A stretch of 64,000 nucleotides of DNA from Nemertoderma westbladi (taxonomy: Eukaryota; Xenacoelomorpha; Nemertodermatida; Nemertodermatidae), in contig JAUCBJ010007809.1 of NCBI GenBank assembly GCA_032718475.1, positions 22,115-86,114 of the forward strand, read 5' to 3'. Each line of letters begins with the position of its first letter. The first letter of the stretch is position 1. Positions 22,931 through 32,775 of the stretch are shown piece after piece. A program made the translations under genes and the position numbers. Below the pieces are notes generated by a model. The model saw only the letters and a list, made by a program, of their open reading frames with translations. It was not told where the DNA came from and did not search any database.

Positions 22931-23475
22931 TGTGACGGGATCCAGATGGGATCCCGGTTTATCCGGTTTGTCAGTTCACGCGTCCCCGCCGTGTGTGAAG
23001 AGTAAAAGAGTTTCGGATGTTCGACGTGTATAATGTTTGGGTATATGGATGTAGATACGGTATAATGGTGGACAAAGTTATTGCATATGGAAGGTGGGAG
23101 ACGGTAATTGAAATCCCGGTACTTCCCTAACTAAACTATTGTAAGCTACAGTAACACCAGTAACTAGCACTGAGATAACTGAACTGGTATGATTACAGGT
23201 TACTGGTTATATTGCACGGTGGCCTTATTGCTACTCAATCGATGCCTTTCCCCCCTCCTGATTGGTTGATACCCTTGTTGGCGCCTTTGGAGTGATCCCC
23301 TTCACTCCACCTGTTCTCTCTGGGTTAGGGGTTTGGCCCCTGACCCTCATTGTGTGGTTCACCTTCCCATTTTGTTGGGGTGACACGAGTTGGTTATTAC
23401 CCCAATCTCGTGGCCCCCAATATTGCTTATCGGCTTAACTTTTATGGGATGTTAGCGGGATTGAATAAGCTAACA
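22931..23475 (-). repeat. Element A: 3' LTR (left)
   Basis: It starts TGTGACGGGATCC and ends AATAAGCTAACA on the plus strand (TG...CA either way). It matches the right LTR over its full 545 bp with about three substitutions. It contains palindromic GGGATCC...GGATCCC near one end. Confidence 0.95.
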
Positions 23476-23520
23476 CTCCCCCCCATGCTATCTTCCCGGT
23501 AAGAAGATAGCATCAACCAA
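23476..23520 (-). promoter_or_regulatory. Element A: purine tract and adjoining 9-bp hairpin at the 3' LTR
   Basis: On the minus strand the short G tract GGGGGGGAG precedes the LTR. Just upstream GCTATCTTC-TTACCGG-GAAGATAGC forms a perfect 9-bp stem (23486-23511). C and D have long G runs and no such hairpin here, so it is specific to A among the copies seen. Confidence 0.6.
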
Positions 23521-24157
23521 AAAGTGCGCTACAATCCCGCTGGATCCCGATCTAGCATCGGGTGTGGGGTGGAAATCTTTTCTCGGAGCCGGCTTTCCAG
23601 GCCGCTCCCTATGGGTATGATAACGCTACCCTGTATGCCTGGCGTCCCATGTCGGGCCGATCGCGCTCACCTCTCACGCAACTTTTGTTTCCCCAACACT
23701 TTCGCCCTATCTCTTCTCCACTCTCACCCTAACTCTCTCACACCCTCGGACCTTCTCGTCCCTCACTCAGCCTCTTATTCTCCCCCCCCCCACACTAGAA
23801 TTGCGTCCGCACTCTTTCCGCACTTCGCACTATCACTCCGTCCCTCAACCCCACTTTGACTATCTCGTCCCTTCTGACGAATCTCACCCTCCTTCCGTGC
23901 CGTCGCACTCAGGAAATGTGAAATCGTCTTATGTCTCGTCCATAGTCCCATAGTCAGTTGTCCTCCCAGTCCCAGTAGCTAATTGAGAAAGGTTGTATGA
24001 CTATAGTACTTACTCCGATCGTATATATTTTATTGCTAAACTACTGATTACTACGTACGTACATATAATTGCACTTATTTGATTATTTACATTAATTAAA
24101 TTTGTACATAGTTCGCACGTCTCACGTGGCGCCTTCCAGGCGCACTACATCAAAGCC
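23521..24157 (-). other. Element A: 3' untranslated region
   Basis: Non-coding, collinear with the 3' regions of C and D. The conserved block (CCCGATCT...ATCGGG, GGCTTTCCAGGCCGC, CCCTATGGGTATGAT) lies at about 23545-23640. Relative to C and D the region coding the ORF3 C-terminal domain (about 540 bp) is missing at its upstream end near 24150-24175. Confidence 0.6.
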
Positions 24158-25052
24158 TCAGTCCATCCCTCCTTGGCGTCCGTGGTGTCCCCGAAAGTTG
24201 CACTTCGGACATCGGTTCTGCAACCGTGGACACGCTCCCATCCTGTGGCTCGACTCGCGGCAGTAGAGACAACTAGTCCCTTTCTGGAACCGGTACAAAC
24301 AGCTCCTTTCCTGGTGGGTCTGTCTCCCACAGTAGCCGCAACCGAGTACCAATGTCTCCCGCCCCACGTCGTCTTTCATCCCAAGCGATCTCCGCAGTCT
24401 GTGGAGTTGCTGATAGGCGAACTTCTGGACGTTAGCGTCCCTGTCTACGTCGATCTCCTCGCCCCTCCCGGGCATCGTCTCTCCTAATGCTACCCGTGGT
24501 GCCATCCCCGGTTGCTCGCCCAACCTGATAGTGCTCCCCGCGAAATCCATCGCCGGCTCCTCATGCACCCAGGTCCGCTTGCCGGATCTGTTCCAGAAGG
24601 CCCTCGCCCCACTGGCCGTCACCACCCTTCCGCCAACCCTGTCCGTGTCTGAGTGGCCTATCCTCCCGATGGGCGGCATCTCTCCGAACTCGTCGTCGTC
24701 CTCCTCCTCCTCTGGCAGTGGCTTCAACCCCGGTATCCAGGTGGACCCACTATATCCCTTCCCGCCTTGGTTCTTGCCCGTAACTCTCCATACCTCAAGC
24801 TCCCCTAGCCCCCTTTGCGGTTGGTCGCCCTCGGCGCCCGCTGGTATGGGCATCACTTGCAATCCCGACGTCGACTGTTTCGGTGATCCCACCGTCCACC
24901 CTAGTTCTTTCCCTAGAGACTCCCCCGAACTCCCTGACGAAGCCCAACGAAGTTCGTCTAAGGCTGCTTGTTCCTCGAAGCCGTAGCTCTGCGCCCTAGC
25001 TTCCTCCTCCCTCTCCTCTGCTTCTCTCCTCTCTCACAAGTTTGCCTGCCAT
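24158..25052 (-). pseudogene. Element A: ORF3, zinc-knuckle protein, one frameshift and C-terminally truncated
   Basis: It starts MAGKLVREERSRG at 25052, preceded by a VSDRAEFE context as in D. Within a purine-rich stretch near 25000 the first frame runs into TAG and the open frame continues one register over (EARAQSYGFEEQAALDEL). The rest is open to 24158: an acidic PEEEEDDDEFGEMPP segment, MDFAGSTIRLGEQPGMAP, then a cysteine-rich region with CGYCGRQTHQERSC, CLYCRESSHRMGAC (CCHC) and CPKCNFRGHHGRQ, which then ends in GGMD-stop, losing the last Cys and the about 185-residue domain present in C. There is no signal peptide or membrane segment, so it is not Env-like. A nucleic-acid-binding, Gag-like role is inferred. 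Confidence 0.75.
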
Positions 25053-25487
25053 CTCGAACTCTGCCCGGTCGCTCACCCGTAAGTGGTGCCTTGCCAAGGC
25101 GCAAACGTGATGAGTGATGGGTTTAGGTGGTTTAAGCTCAGTTCGATGGCCTATCTCTTTCTGAATTTCTGAGTTATTGCCTATTCTTACTACTGTTACC
25201 ATAATTTGTCCCCCTTCTTAGCCCTATTCTTATTCTAATTTTATTTTGATTTTGATTTCAATCCTACTACCTTATTGTTTCCTATTACTTGCTACTGCCT
25301 ATGGATTATTCTATCTCCTAATCCAACATTCTGGCCTACTCTGTGGGCCTGTGCAGTACAGCAGTATATGTCGCGCGGCCTACACGATCTTTCCAACTGT
25401 ACTCCTATGCCCCCCTCTTGCTACTAACTGCTAACTAATATCTATATTCTATATACCCTTCTACCTCTTACTCTTTCTCTAACTAAC
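25053..25487 (-). other. Element A: non-coding spacer upstream of ORF3
   Basis: T- and C-rich on the plus strand. Codons of an open frame extend upstream of the ORF3 Met to 25202 but show no motifs. Nothing else was recognised. Confidence 0.4.
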
Positions 25488-25997
25488 GGTACTACGTACC
25501 TTCTAACTCTAACTCTTCTCTAACTAATGGTACTACGTACCCTCTAACTCTCTACCTAACGGTACTACGTACCCTCTAACTCTCAGCCTAACGGTACTAC
25601 GTACCCTCTAACTCTACCTAACGGTACTACGTACCCTCTAACTCTAACTCTTCTCTAGCTAACGGTACTACGTACCCCCTAACTCTCTACCTGACGGTAC
25701 TACGTACCCTCTAACTCTAACTCTTCTCTAACTAACGGTACTACGTACCCTCTAGCTCTCTAACTAACTAGTGGTACTACGTACCCTCTAACTCTCTAAC
25801 TAACTAGTGGTACTACGTACCCACTAACTCTAACTCTTCTCTAACTAACGGTACTACGTACATTCTAACTCTCTACCTGACGGTACTACGTACCTCCTAA
25901 CTCTAACCTAACGGTACTACGTACCCTCTAACTCTCTAACTAACTAACTGACGGTACTACGTACCTCCTAACTAACTGACTCTAGGTACTACGTACC
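25488..25997. repeat. GGTACTACGTACC minisatellite, 15 copies
   Basis: The 13-mer GGTACTACGTACC (near-palindrome: 5-bp arms, TAC centre) occurs about 15 times, one copy imperfect, spaced by 25-45 bases of CTAACTCT-rich filler. It lies between pol and ORF3 of A and is absent from C and D, where the same interval is short and A/T-homopolymeric. Confidence 0.85.
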
Positions 25998-26072
25998 TCT
26001 TAACTAACTTCTGCCTACTAACTGCGTACCTACTATGTACTATTTATATAATTTTATTTTATATTTTTTTGT

Positions 26073-26102
26073 GTGGGAAGGGCGTCTCGCCCTCAATCCC
26101 AC
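26073..26102 (-). promoter_or_regulatory. Conserved hairpin between pol and ORF3 (element A)
   Basis: The stem is the same as in C and D (GTGGGA...GGCG-AGA-CGCC...TCCCAC), next to a CCCCCCTCAGTCCAA block that is also conserved. It lies just past the pol stop in A, although in A it is separated from ORF3 by about 1 kb including the minisatellite. Confidence 0.6.
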
Positions 26103-26148
26103 CCCCCTCAGTCCAAAACTTGGACGATTAAACTCTTCTCTAACTCCA

Positions 26149-26598
26149 CTAAGGTGCCCATTCTAGCAGACAGCATTTCCCTACAGCTCTCCTGTAGGTT
26201 TTTCTGTCCTTCGCACCTATCTTACCACCTATCCGCACTTCTACCGATCGGACTCTTCCGTCCTCATCGGAGTAAGTGCCTACAACTCTCGCCAACCGCC
26301 ACTGGTTGTTGATGATAGTATCATCCGTGACGATTACGAGATCTCCCTCTCTTAACTCCCTGTTCGGTTTCCTCCACTTGCTTCTTTTATGGAGTGTGGG
26401 TAGGTATTCTTCTACCCACCTCCTCCAATACTCTGCGCTTATTGCTTTAGCGACTTTCCAACTCTGGCGGGAGTGTATATCATCTGGGTCTACACCCCGC
26501 ATATCGATGGTCGTTGGCCTTTCCATCAGAAAATGGCTAGGCATCAGCACGCTCCGGGTATAGCGGTCTGCTATTAATGATCCCCTCGCACTTCGCAA
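26149..26598 (-). pseudogene. Element A: pol C-terminal tail (DUF5641-like), out of frame with pol
   Basis: This carries the normal end of a BEL/Pao integrase: LMPSHFLME, then WRRWVEEYLPTLHKRSKWR, then REGDLVIVTDD, NNQWRLARVVG and VRIGGKIGAKDRK. It is one register away from the main polyprotein, which ends at INSRPLYPERADA just before the join. Compared with C and D (PENDDPESLDAP) a short piece is lost at the join. It therefore reads as a frame-breaking indel rather than a separate gene. Confidence 0.85.
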
Positions 26599-29500
26599 GC
26601 ACTGTCCGTAAGACGTCCTCAGTGACCATGTGGGTGTTCATTAGCTTCGTCATTAGACGCTTTGAACTTCCCACCAGTCTCTCGACGCATCCTAGTGTAT
26701 GTGGTGCATACGGCGTCCTTCTCTCCCACTTTACTTGTCGTCTTCTCATGGCCGCCCTGACTTCCTCCCCTTCCAAGATGTCCAAGGCCACGGCCATCTC
26801 ATTCTCTGCGCCCACAAAGTTTGTGCCGTTGTCGCTGTATATCACTGCGATCGTCCCACCTTTGCGGTCTCTAAATCTTTCTAAGGCATTAATGAATGCT
26901 GATGCGGTTGCATCCTGGGCGAGTTCTATCCCTACTGCCCGCGTGTTGTTACATACGAAGATGATGCCGTAGCGTTTCTCCATGTGCCGCATCACCTTAA
27001 TCTTTATCGGCCCGAACATGTCCACACCGCAATGCGTAAATGGCGGGTCGTGCTGTCTTACTCTACTAGCTGGTAGTGGCGCCATCTCTTGTATGGATCG
27101 CTCCTTCTTCGCTCGTCGGCACGTCTGGCACTGCCCCACCACCGCTTTTACCTTCTTCCTCAACTGTTTGACCCAAAAGGTCCTCCTTATCTCCGTGAGA
27201 GTTCTGTTGGTACCCCCGTGCAATATCGACTTGTGGGAGTACCAGATAATCTGGTGAACTATCGGCGATCCTGTGGGGATGATGATGGGCTTCGGTGGTA
27301 CAATTATGCTGTTGTTGTATCCCACCCTAGAATTCATCACTAGAATCCCGTCGTCATTAAGTTGTGGCGACAGCGCGATCAGCTCGCTGTCCCGTCGAAG
27401 GTGTTGTTGGTTACCGACGCGTTCAACCTCGTCGCCATAGTTCTTCCATTGTTCATAGCGGATGACTGCCTTGGCCGCTCCTTCCAGATCTATGTATGTA
27501 TTGATCTTCTTGTCCTTGCCAACTCCCGCGAGGAAATTCCCGAAGGCTCTCCAATACGCCACTAGTTTCTTGGTCTTGTACCAACTAGAGCTGTAACTGA
27601 GGAGTTTATCCGTCGGGTTATCGCACAGCTCTTGGCGTGGTTGTACATCCCTAATCTCCCTCACCATCTGGGAGTATATCTCTTCTCCCTCTGAATCTCC
27701 TTCTTCTCCCTCTGACACTACTTCTGAGCCCGGATCCACCTTTCTCATCGGCGGCCAGGCCTCCTTATCACTCAGAAATTGTGGCCCATGTTGCCACAAT
27801 TCTTCCTTCTTCAAGAAAGTGTGGCGTACCACGCCCCTCGACAACAAGTCCGCTGGGTTCTCGTCTGTTGGGCAATAGTGCCACCTTTCCAGTTCTGTGG
27901 TCGCCCTTATTTCGTCCACTCTATTTGCGACGAATATCGGGTATCTCGTCCTTTCGTTTTGTAGCCAACCAAGCACTACCATGGAATCCGTCCAGTAGTG
28001 TGTCTCCACTATGTTGGGAATAGTATCCACTAGGTAGGCTGTGGCTCTAACTCCTAATCTCGCAGCTGTCAATTCTAACTTGGGAACTGATGCTGAATCT
28101 GGTGGTGTCGACTTTGCTTTGCTAAAGGCTAGTCTGGGCTTTTGAGCCCCCTCTCGTTGTACTAAATAGAGTGCCGCTCCGTACGCCTCCAACGACGCAT
28201 CGGAGAACATGTGTAGGTCCAGATTCGTCATATTCCCATCCGGGAAATACACTCGTGGCATGTTGTATGTTCCCATCTTCTCCAAGTCTCCTGTCCACTT
28301 ACTCCACTGTTTCTTGATTTCCTCTGGTACCTCTACGTCCCACTCATCCTTCAATTTGTATACTCTCTTGAGTATCTGTTTCCCCGTGACTAATAATGGG
28401 GATGCTAGGCCTAGGGGATCGTATATCCTTGCTATATACGATACATAGCCCCTCTTCGTGTGGATGTCTGCGCCCTCCTGGCTCAGCTGATACTTCAGTT
28501 CGTCTGTCTCTCTGTTCCACACGATTCCCAATGCCTTCTGTTGAGATTCTGTTCTCTTGTTCGCCATGTCCTGCCCTTTGGCTGTTGTGGGATTATCCAT
28601 GGTCGATTCTGGCCTCTTGTCCTCTATCGCCTTGATAAATTCTTCCGAACTGGATTGGAATTTGGTCAGGTTAAAGCCGGATCCTTTTAGGATGTCGCGA
28701 ACCTCGCGCCCCGTGTCCAGTATCTCCTTAACCGTATTTCCAGACTCCATTCCATCGTCTACGTAGAAGCCGCGTCGAATCATATCGACGGCCCTACTGC
28801 TGTATCTATCTTCCTTCCCCTTCACTGTGTCTCTCACTGCCATAGTCGTCGTAAATGAAGACGACTTGGCCCCCATGTTTTGTACTACCATCTTATATGC
28901 TGGTATTATCGACGGTTCTTCCTCGCCGTTATACCATAAGAAGCGTTGACTGTCGCTATCTTCCTCCGTTACACGGACTTGGTTGAACATGCCTTCTATG
29001 TCACACGTGAAGGCGTGTTTCCCGTTTCTAAATCTAAGTAGGACCTCTATGCCCGAGTTGTATATGTTTGGGCCTTCTAACAGATAGTCGTTTAAGCATT
29101 TTCCGTTGGTCTTTGCCGATGCGTCAACTACCATCCGCAGTTTACCTTTCTTTGGGTCTAAAGCCACGTGGAGTGGCAGGTAATATGTCCTGTCCGTGTT
29201 CGGTTCGTCGACCGGTAACTCCACGGCCCATCCTTTCTCGACGTACTTCTTAATCGTTCTGTGGATGTACTCATTCTTCTCGGGGCTCCGTTTTAGTGTT
29301 TGTTTCAGCTTGCGGAGTCTCGTGAGTACCATCCCTCTATTATCGGGCAGCGGTATCTTCGGTAGTTTCCATACCATTCCTATAGTATACCGCCCCTCAT
29401 CGCATGTCATCGTTTCCTCCACGCTTTGTAAAGCCTGCTTGTCTTCTACCGAGGTCCCGACCCCGGTCTCTTTCAGTCCCTCGAAATCTTGTCTGAGCAG

Positions 29501-32185
29501 TCTTTTAAGCTGCTCCTCTGCTCCCTCATCACCCATTTCCTGCATTGTTCCCGCGAACATGCATCCTGATGTCTCCGACATCCTAAATGGTATCTTGCTC
29601 TTGATTGGACCACTCAGCGTCCACCCGAATGGTGTTAATATGGCCACCGGGTCACTCTGCTTGTCTTCGCCGAAGACCGTTTGCATTCTTTCGTGGGCCG
29701 TTGGGCAGTCCATTCCTACTATGATGGATACCTTCCTAACGTCCACGTCTGGGATTGAGAAGTCAATGTCGTCCAGGAATTTATATTGCTCGACCTCGAT
29801 GTTGGTTGGCCGCCTGGCATTGATATTAATTGACTCTATCACTTGGATGGGGTCGATGGTTGCCCCATAGTCGCATCCCGGTGCCACTGCTGCAATTGCG
29901 CACCGTCCGGTTCTCATCTCCAGGATCTCATCTTTGCTAGAGATGGTTGTTACCGCCATTCTGCTCGGCCTCGTTCTCAATCCTATCTCTTCGGCCACCC
30001 ATTCCTCGACTAGTGTGAAGGCAGCTCCACTGTCAACCAGCATTAGTGTTGTTACTGATCGATTGCCTTCCCCAATCACTCGCACGGGTACTACTCCAAG
30101 TAGCACCGTTCCGCTCTTCTTCGCCCCTGCTGTGCTCGTTGCCATCATTTGGCCTCTCCTCTGACCGAACTTTACCGGCTTCTCCTTGCATTCCCTAGCT
30201 CTATGTCCACTCATCACACACCGTGAACAGATTTTATTGCTCGACGCATAATCTATCTGATCTTGCCTAGGTAGCGCCTGCCAGTACCTGCAGTTCATGG
30301 TTTGATGAAGCGCATTTGCGTGTAGCTGGCATTTGCTCTTTGGGTCGTAGCCCTCCTTATACAGCGCATTGCGTATCGCAGCTGCGTTTGTACCAAAGTC
30401 CCTACTATTCTTATTGTTTGGATTCGGCCTACTGGACGTACTGGGGTTATATTTATTCGTGTTGTTATTGTTCCCCTGTCCGTTCCATGGTGTGGTCTTA
30501 TCTTCGGCTAGCTGTGGACTCGTAGTCCCCTGCGTCGCTGCATATGGCAATGATTGCCTGAGCCTCGGTAATGCGTTTGATGTATTGTGGTCTGGTTTCG
30601 GTCTATGGTAATCTGTTTTCGGTCCCTTTCCCAGGCTATCTTCGCTATAGACTGGGTCAGTTATTAGTTCAGCCTCGTAGTTTAAGAAGTTTGACATTTC
30701 TTCTAAACCTGGTTCCGCACCCTTCTTATCTCGAGTGGAGAAGGCGATTTTCCTCCACTTGTTGCGCAGCCAGTTTGGTAGTGCCTGCGCTATCGTTGTG
30801 ATGTTGTTGGACGCGTTGAGCTCGTATGGCGCGTCTAGCGTCTTCAGCACGATTAGCGCCTTTTCAACTTTGTTAGCAAATGTCTTAATGCTAACGGGAT
30901 TATCCTGTAGGCCACCCGATGTTATGCCTCTTAGTGTCTGTCTGATGATCTTGGCCGGGTGCCCGTATTCCCTATCCAGTGCCCGCCATGCTGTCGTGAA
31001 GCCGCCCTCTATTCCTTGATATTGCCTCACGATATCGTATGCTGGGCCTCCCGTGTATACTTGCAGATACTTTAGGCACTCCGCCTGCGTCAAGTTCTTT
31101 GTTAGTATCTCGTTACTATACATGCGCCGAAACTGTAAATATTCTTCCGGCCTACTCCCATCGAATTTGAATGGTTCCACGGGTGGTAACTCGATCCTCG
31201 TTTTCAACGCATCGATCAACGTGGCCATCCCCATCGCCTGCGCTTCCAATGGATTCGATGGGTGCTGCATAGTTTCTCCTGTCTGGTGCGGTTCGTCCGT
31301 CCTATTTCTTGACTTTCTTTGACTTGGGTATGTCATCGGGGGTAGCGGCCCCCTCCATATTTCTGTGTCACACGACCTATTTTCATCCAAGGGTCTCGTT
31401 GTTCTTGCTCCTATCGGGGTATATTGTTGATATTGTGATGGGGGAATGTCACCCTGCCCCCCCCCCCCCACCGGTATGTTTGGTACTGGGGTTGATGTTA
31501 ATATGTTGGGGCCCATACACCTATCCGCAATAATTCCCCCCTCCCCTGGGTATATGTTATGTCCCTGCATGCTGTAGTCATACTGCTGTACTGGTACCGG
31601 TATAGGCCTATCAGCTTCTGGCCTACTCGCCGGTATGTATTCCGCGACTTCCGGGTTTAATCCCGTCGTCCGCGCTATCCTATCGCCTACATTGCCTCTC
31701 TCAGTATGGCCTATGGTATGTGCAGTAAGGCCTACAGTATGTCCTACAGTCTGCATGTGTCGCTCGGGATCGAAGTTTATTCTTCTCGAATAATCCTCCC
31801 CGCGGCTACCGTATTCTCGATCGGTAGGTATATTCCGTCGGAAAGTTTCTCTTCGACCCCCCTCTCTACTGTCCTCATCTTCGTACCGGTACATCGCGTA
31901 CCCCTCTCTCGGCGCGTAGTGCGCCCCGCCAGGTCGCATCTCTCCGGGGCGACGGCAATCTCCCGGAGTTCGACCCCACTCACTCTCTGTTCTCATCTCG
32001 ACTACCGACGGCTCGCTATCCGTCCTCGCTCTTCTATCGTTCGCGGCGATACTTCTACTACTGTCTTCTCTTCTTCTCCTTTCAGTGGAGTGTTCCCGCT
32101 CGTGAGATCTCTCGTCGACCTCCCGGTTAAATCCCGACTGTTCTTCTTCCCTCTTCTGATCGGGCTCGACGCTTCGTCCGCCCTC
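26537..32185 (-). CDS. Element A: BEL/Pao Gag-Pol polyprotein
   Basis: One open frame runs from 32185; the first ATG is at 31996 (1819 aa). From that Met the order is: basic N-terminus; DUF1759-like gag (about 265-440, ELPPVEPFKFDG); CCHC knuckle (about 588-602, CSRCVMSGHRAREC); A17-type protease (VDSGAAFTLV, about 654); RT with CDIEGMFNQ (about 998) and YVDD (about 1077); RNase H (FSDASLEAYG about 1265, KLELTAARLG about 1305, TDENPADLLSRG); HHCC finger (LHGGTNRTL, CQTC); integrase DDE core (CGVDMFG, YSDNGTNFVGA, GCVERLVGSSK). All catalytic motifs I looked for are intact. The frame ends about 150 codons short of the usual pol end; the tail is out of frame. It overlaps ORF1 by about 59 nt in a +1 register. 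Confidence 0.93.
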   Translation of the reverse strand, partial: EGGRSVEPDQKREEEQSGFNREVDERSHEREHSTERRRREDSSRSIAANDRRARTDSEPSVVEMRTESEWGRTPGDCRRPGEMRPGGAHYAPREGYAMYRYEDEDSREGGRRETFRRNIPTDREYGSRGEDYSRRINFDPERHMQTVGHTVGLTAHTIGHTERGNVGDRIARTTGLNPEVAEYIPASRPEADRPIPVPVQQYDYSMQGHNIYPGEGGIIADRCMGPNILTSTPVPNIPVGGGGQGDIPPSQYQQYTPIGARTTRPLDENRSCDTEIWRGPLPPMTYPSQRKSRNRTDEPHQTGETMQHPSNPLEAQAMGMATLIDALKTRIELPPVEPFKFDGSRPEEYLQFRRMYSNEILTKNLTQAECLKYLQVYTGGPAYDIVRQYQGIEGGFTTAWRALDREYGHPAKIIRQTLRGITSGGLQDNPVSIKTFANKVEKALIVLKTLDAPYELNASNNITTIAQALPNWLRNKWRKIAFSTRDKKGAEPGLEEMSNFLNYEAELITDPVYSEDSLGKGPKTDYHRPKPDHNTSNALPRLRQSLPYAATQGTTSPQLAEDKTTPWNGQGNNNNTNKYNPSTSSRPNPNNKNSRDFGTNAAAIRNALYKEGYDPKSKCQLHANALHQTMNCRYWQALPRQDQIDYASSNKICSRCVMSGHRARECKEKPVKFGQRRGQMMATSTAGAKKSGTVLLGVVPVRVIGEGNRSVTTLMLVDSGAAFTLVEEWVAEEIGLRTRPSRMAVTTISSKDEILEMRTGRCAIAAVAPGCDYGATIDPIQVIESININARRPTNIEVEQYKFLDDIDFSIPDVDVRKVSIIVGMDCPTAHERMQTVFGEDKQSDPVAILTPFGWTLSGPIKSKIPFRMSETSGCMFAGTMQEMGDEGAEEQLKRLLRQDFEGLKETGVGTSVEDKQALQSVEETMTCDEGRYTIGMVWKLPKIPLPDNRGMVLTRLRKLKQTLKRSPEKNEYIHRTIKKYVEKGWAVELPVDEPNTDRTYYLPLHVALDPKKGKLRMVVDASAKTNGKCLNDYLLEGPNIYNSGIEVLLRFRNGKHAFTCDIEGMFNQVRVTEEDSDSQRFLWYNGEEEPSIIPAYKMVVQNMGAKSSSFTTTMAVRDTVKGKEDRYSSRAVDMIRRGFYVDDGMESGNTVKEILDTGREVRDILKGSGFNLTKFQSSSEEFIKAIEDKRPESTMDNPTTAKGQDMANKRTESQQKALGIVWNRETDELKYQLSQEGADIHTKRGYVSYIARIYDPLGLASPLLVTGKQILKRVYKLKDEWDVEVPEEIKKQWSKWTGDLEKMGTYNMPRVYFPDGNMTNLDLHMFSDASLEAYGAALYLVQREGAQKPRLAFSKAKSTPPDSASVPKLELTAARLGVRATAYLVDTIPNIVETHYWTDSMVVLGWLQNERTRYPIFVANRVDEIRATTELERWHYCPTDENPADLLSRGVVRHTFLKKEELWQHGPQFLSDKEAWPPMRKVDPGSEVVSEGEEGDSEGEEIYSQMVREIRDVQPRQELCDNPTDKLLSYSSSWYKTKKLVAYWRAFGNFLAGVGKDKKINTYIDLEGAAKAVIRYEQWKNYGDEVERVGNQQHLRRDSELIALSPQLNDDGILVMNSRVGYNNSIIVPPKPIIIPTGSPIVHQIIWYSHKSILHGGTNRTLTEIRRTFWVKQLRKKVKAVVGQCQTCRRAKKERSIQEMAPLPASRVRQHDPPFTHCGVDMFGPIKIKVMRHMEKRYGIIFVCNNTRAVGIELAQDATASAFINALERFRDRKGGTIAVIYSDNGTNFVGAENEMAVALDILEGEEVRAAMRRRQVKWERRTPYAPHTLGCVERLVGSSKRLMTKLMNTHMVTEDVLRTVLAKCEGIINSRPLYPERADA

Positions 32186-32775
32186 TCACGACGTCAACCT
32201 GTCTCTCTCTGCTCGGTCGCACGTCGCTGGGGATACTCGCAATCCCCCTACTACTCTCCGTCGCCGGGTGTTGCGGTTTACCTATTTCGGCCCGCGCATT
32301 ATCCGCTGACGGCTGTGGGACACTCTCTGCCCCCCCCCCCCCTTTCGCCGCTAACTCGCTGTTGTGGGGCCCCTGTAGCCCCCCCCCCCCCCCCCACTCG
32401 CCACATCTAACTTCGCTATCTCTCACCCCGCTACTATATCCCTCTCTAGTCGACACATCAGCCCTACCGCGGTCGGGTCTATTCACCCCCGCCTCTCCCT
32501 CTGCTATTGCGTGGCCCACCAGGCCCCCGCTGGGTCTATCCAACCCAGCCACTCCCTGCCTACCAACTACGTGGCCTACCAGGCCCTCGCTGGGTCTATC
32601 CAACCCAGCCACTCCCTGCCTACCAACTACGTGGCCTACCAGGCCCTCGCTGGGTCTATCCAACCCAGCCACTCCCTGCCTACCAACTACGTGGCCTACC
32701 AGGCCCTCGCTGGGTCTATCCAACCCAGCCACTCCCTGCCTACCAACTACGTGGCCTACCAGGCCCTCGCTGGGT
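32127..32775 (-). pseudogene. Element A: ORF1 C-terminal part with 20-residue repeats
   Basis: The frame carries at least four repeats of a 20-residue unit (GLVGHVVGRQ-GVAGLDRPSE), encoded by perfect 60-bp repeats, then a degenerate unit, then a Gly/charged linker (CGEWGGGGGLQG across C runs) and an arginine-rich end before TAA at 32127-32129. It is in frame with the ORF1 part at 34358-34965 if the foldback insertion is disregarded. The last 59 nt overlap the pol frame. I recognise no domain. Confidence 0.65.
32517..32775. repeat. 60-bp coding tandem repeat
   Basis: Lines of sequence from 32581 to 32760 are three identical 60-mers, with a near-identical one before and a partial one after. 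Diverged copies resume on the far side of the foldback insertion (34358-34500). Identical units imply recent unequal exchange or slippage. Confidence 0.95.

Noticed and set aside
24158-25052. ORF3 as an envelope gene
   Set aside because: Its position after pol suggests env, but there is no signal peptide, transmembrane segment or cleavage motif, and it has zinc knuckles instead.
32517-32775. Possible CRISPR array (60-bp exact repeats)
   Set aside because: There are no unique spacers; the repeats are directly adjacent and keep a reading frame. The context is an animal retrotransposon.
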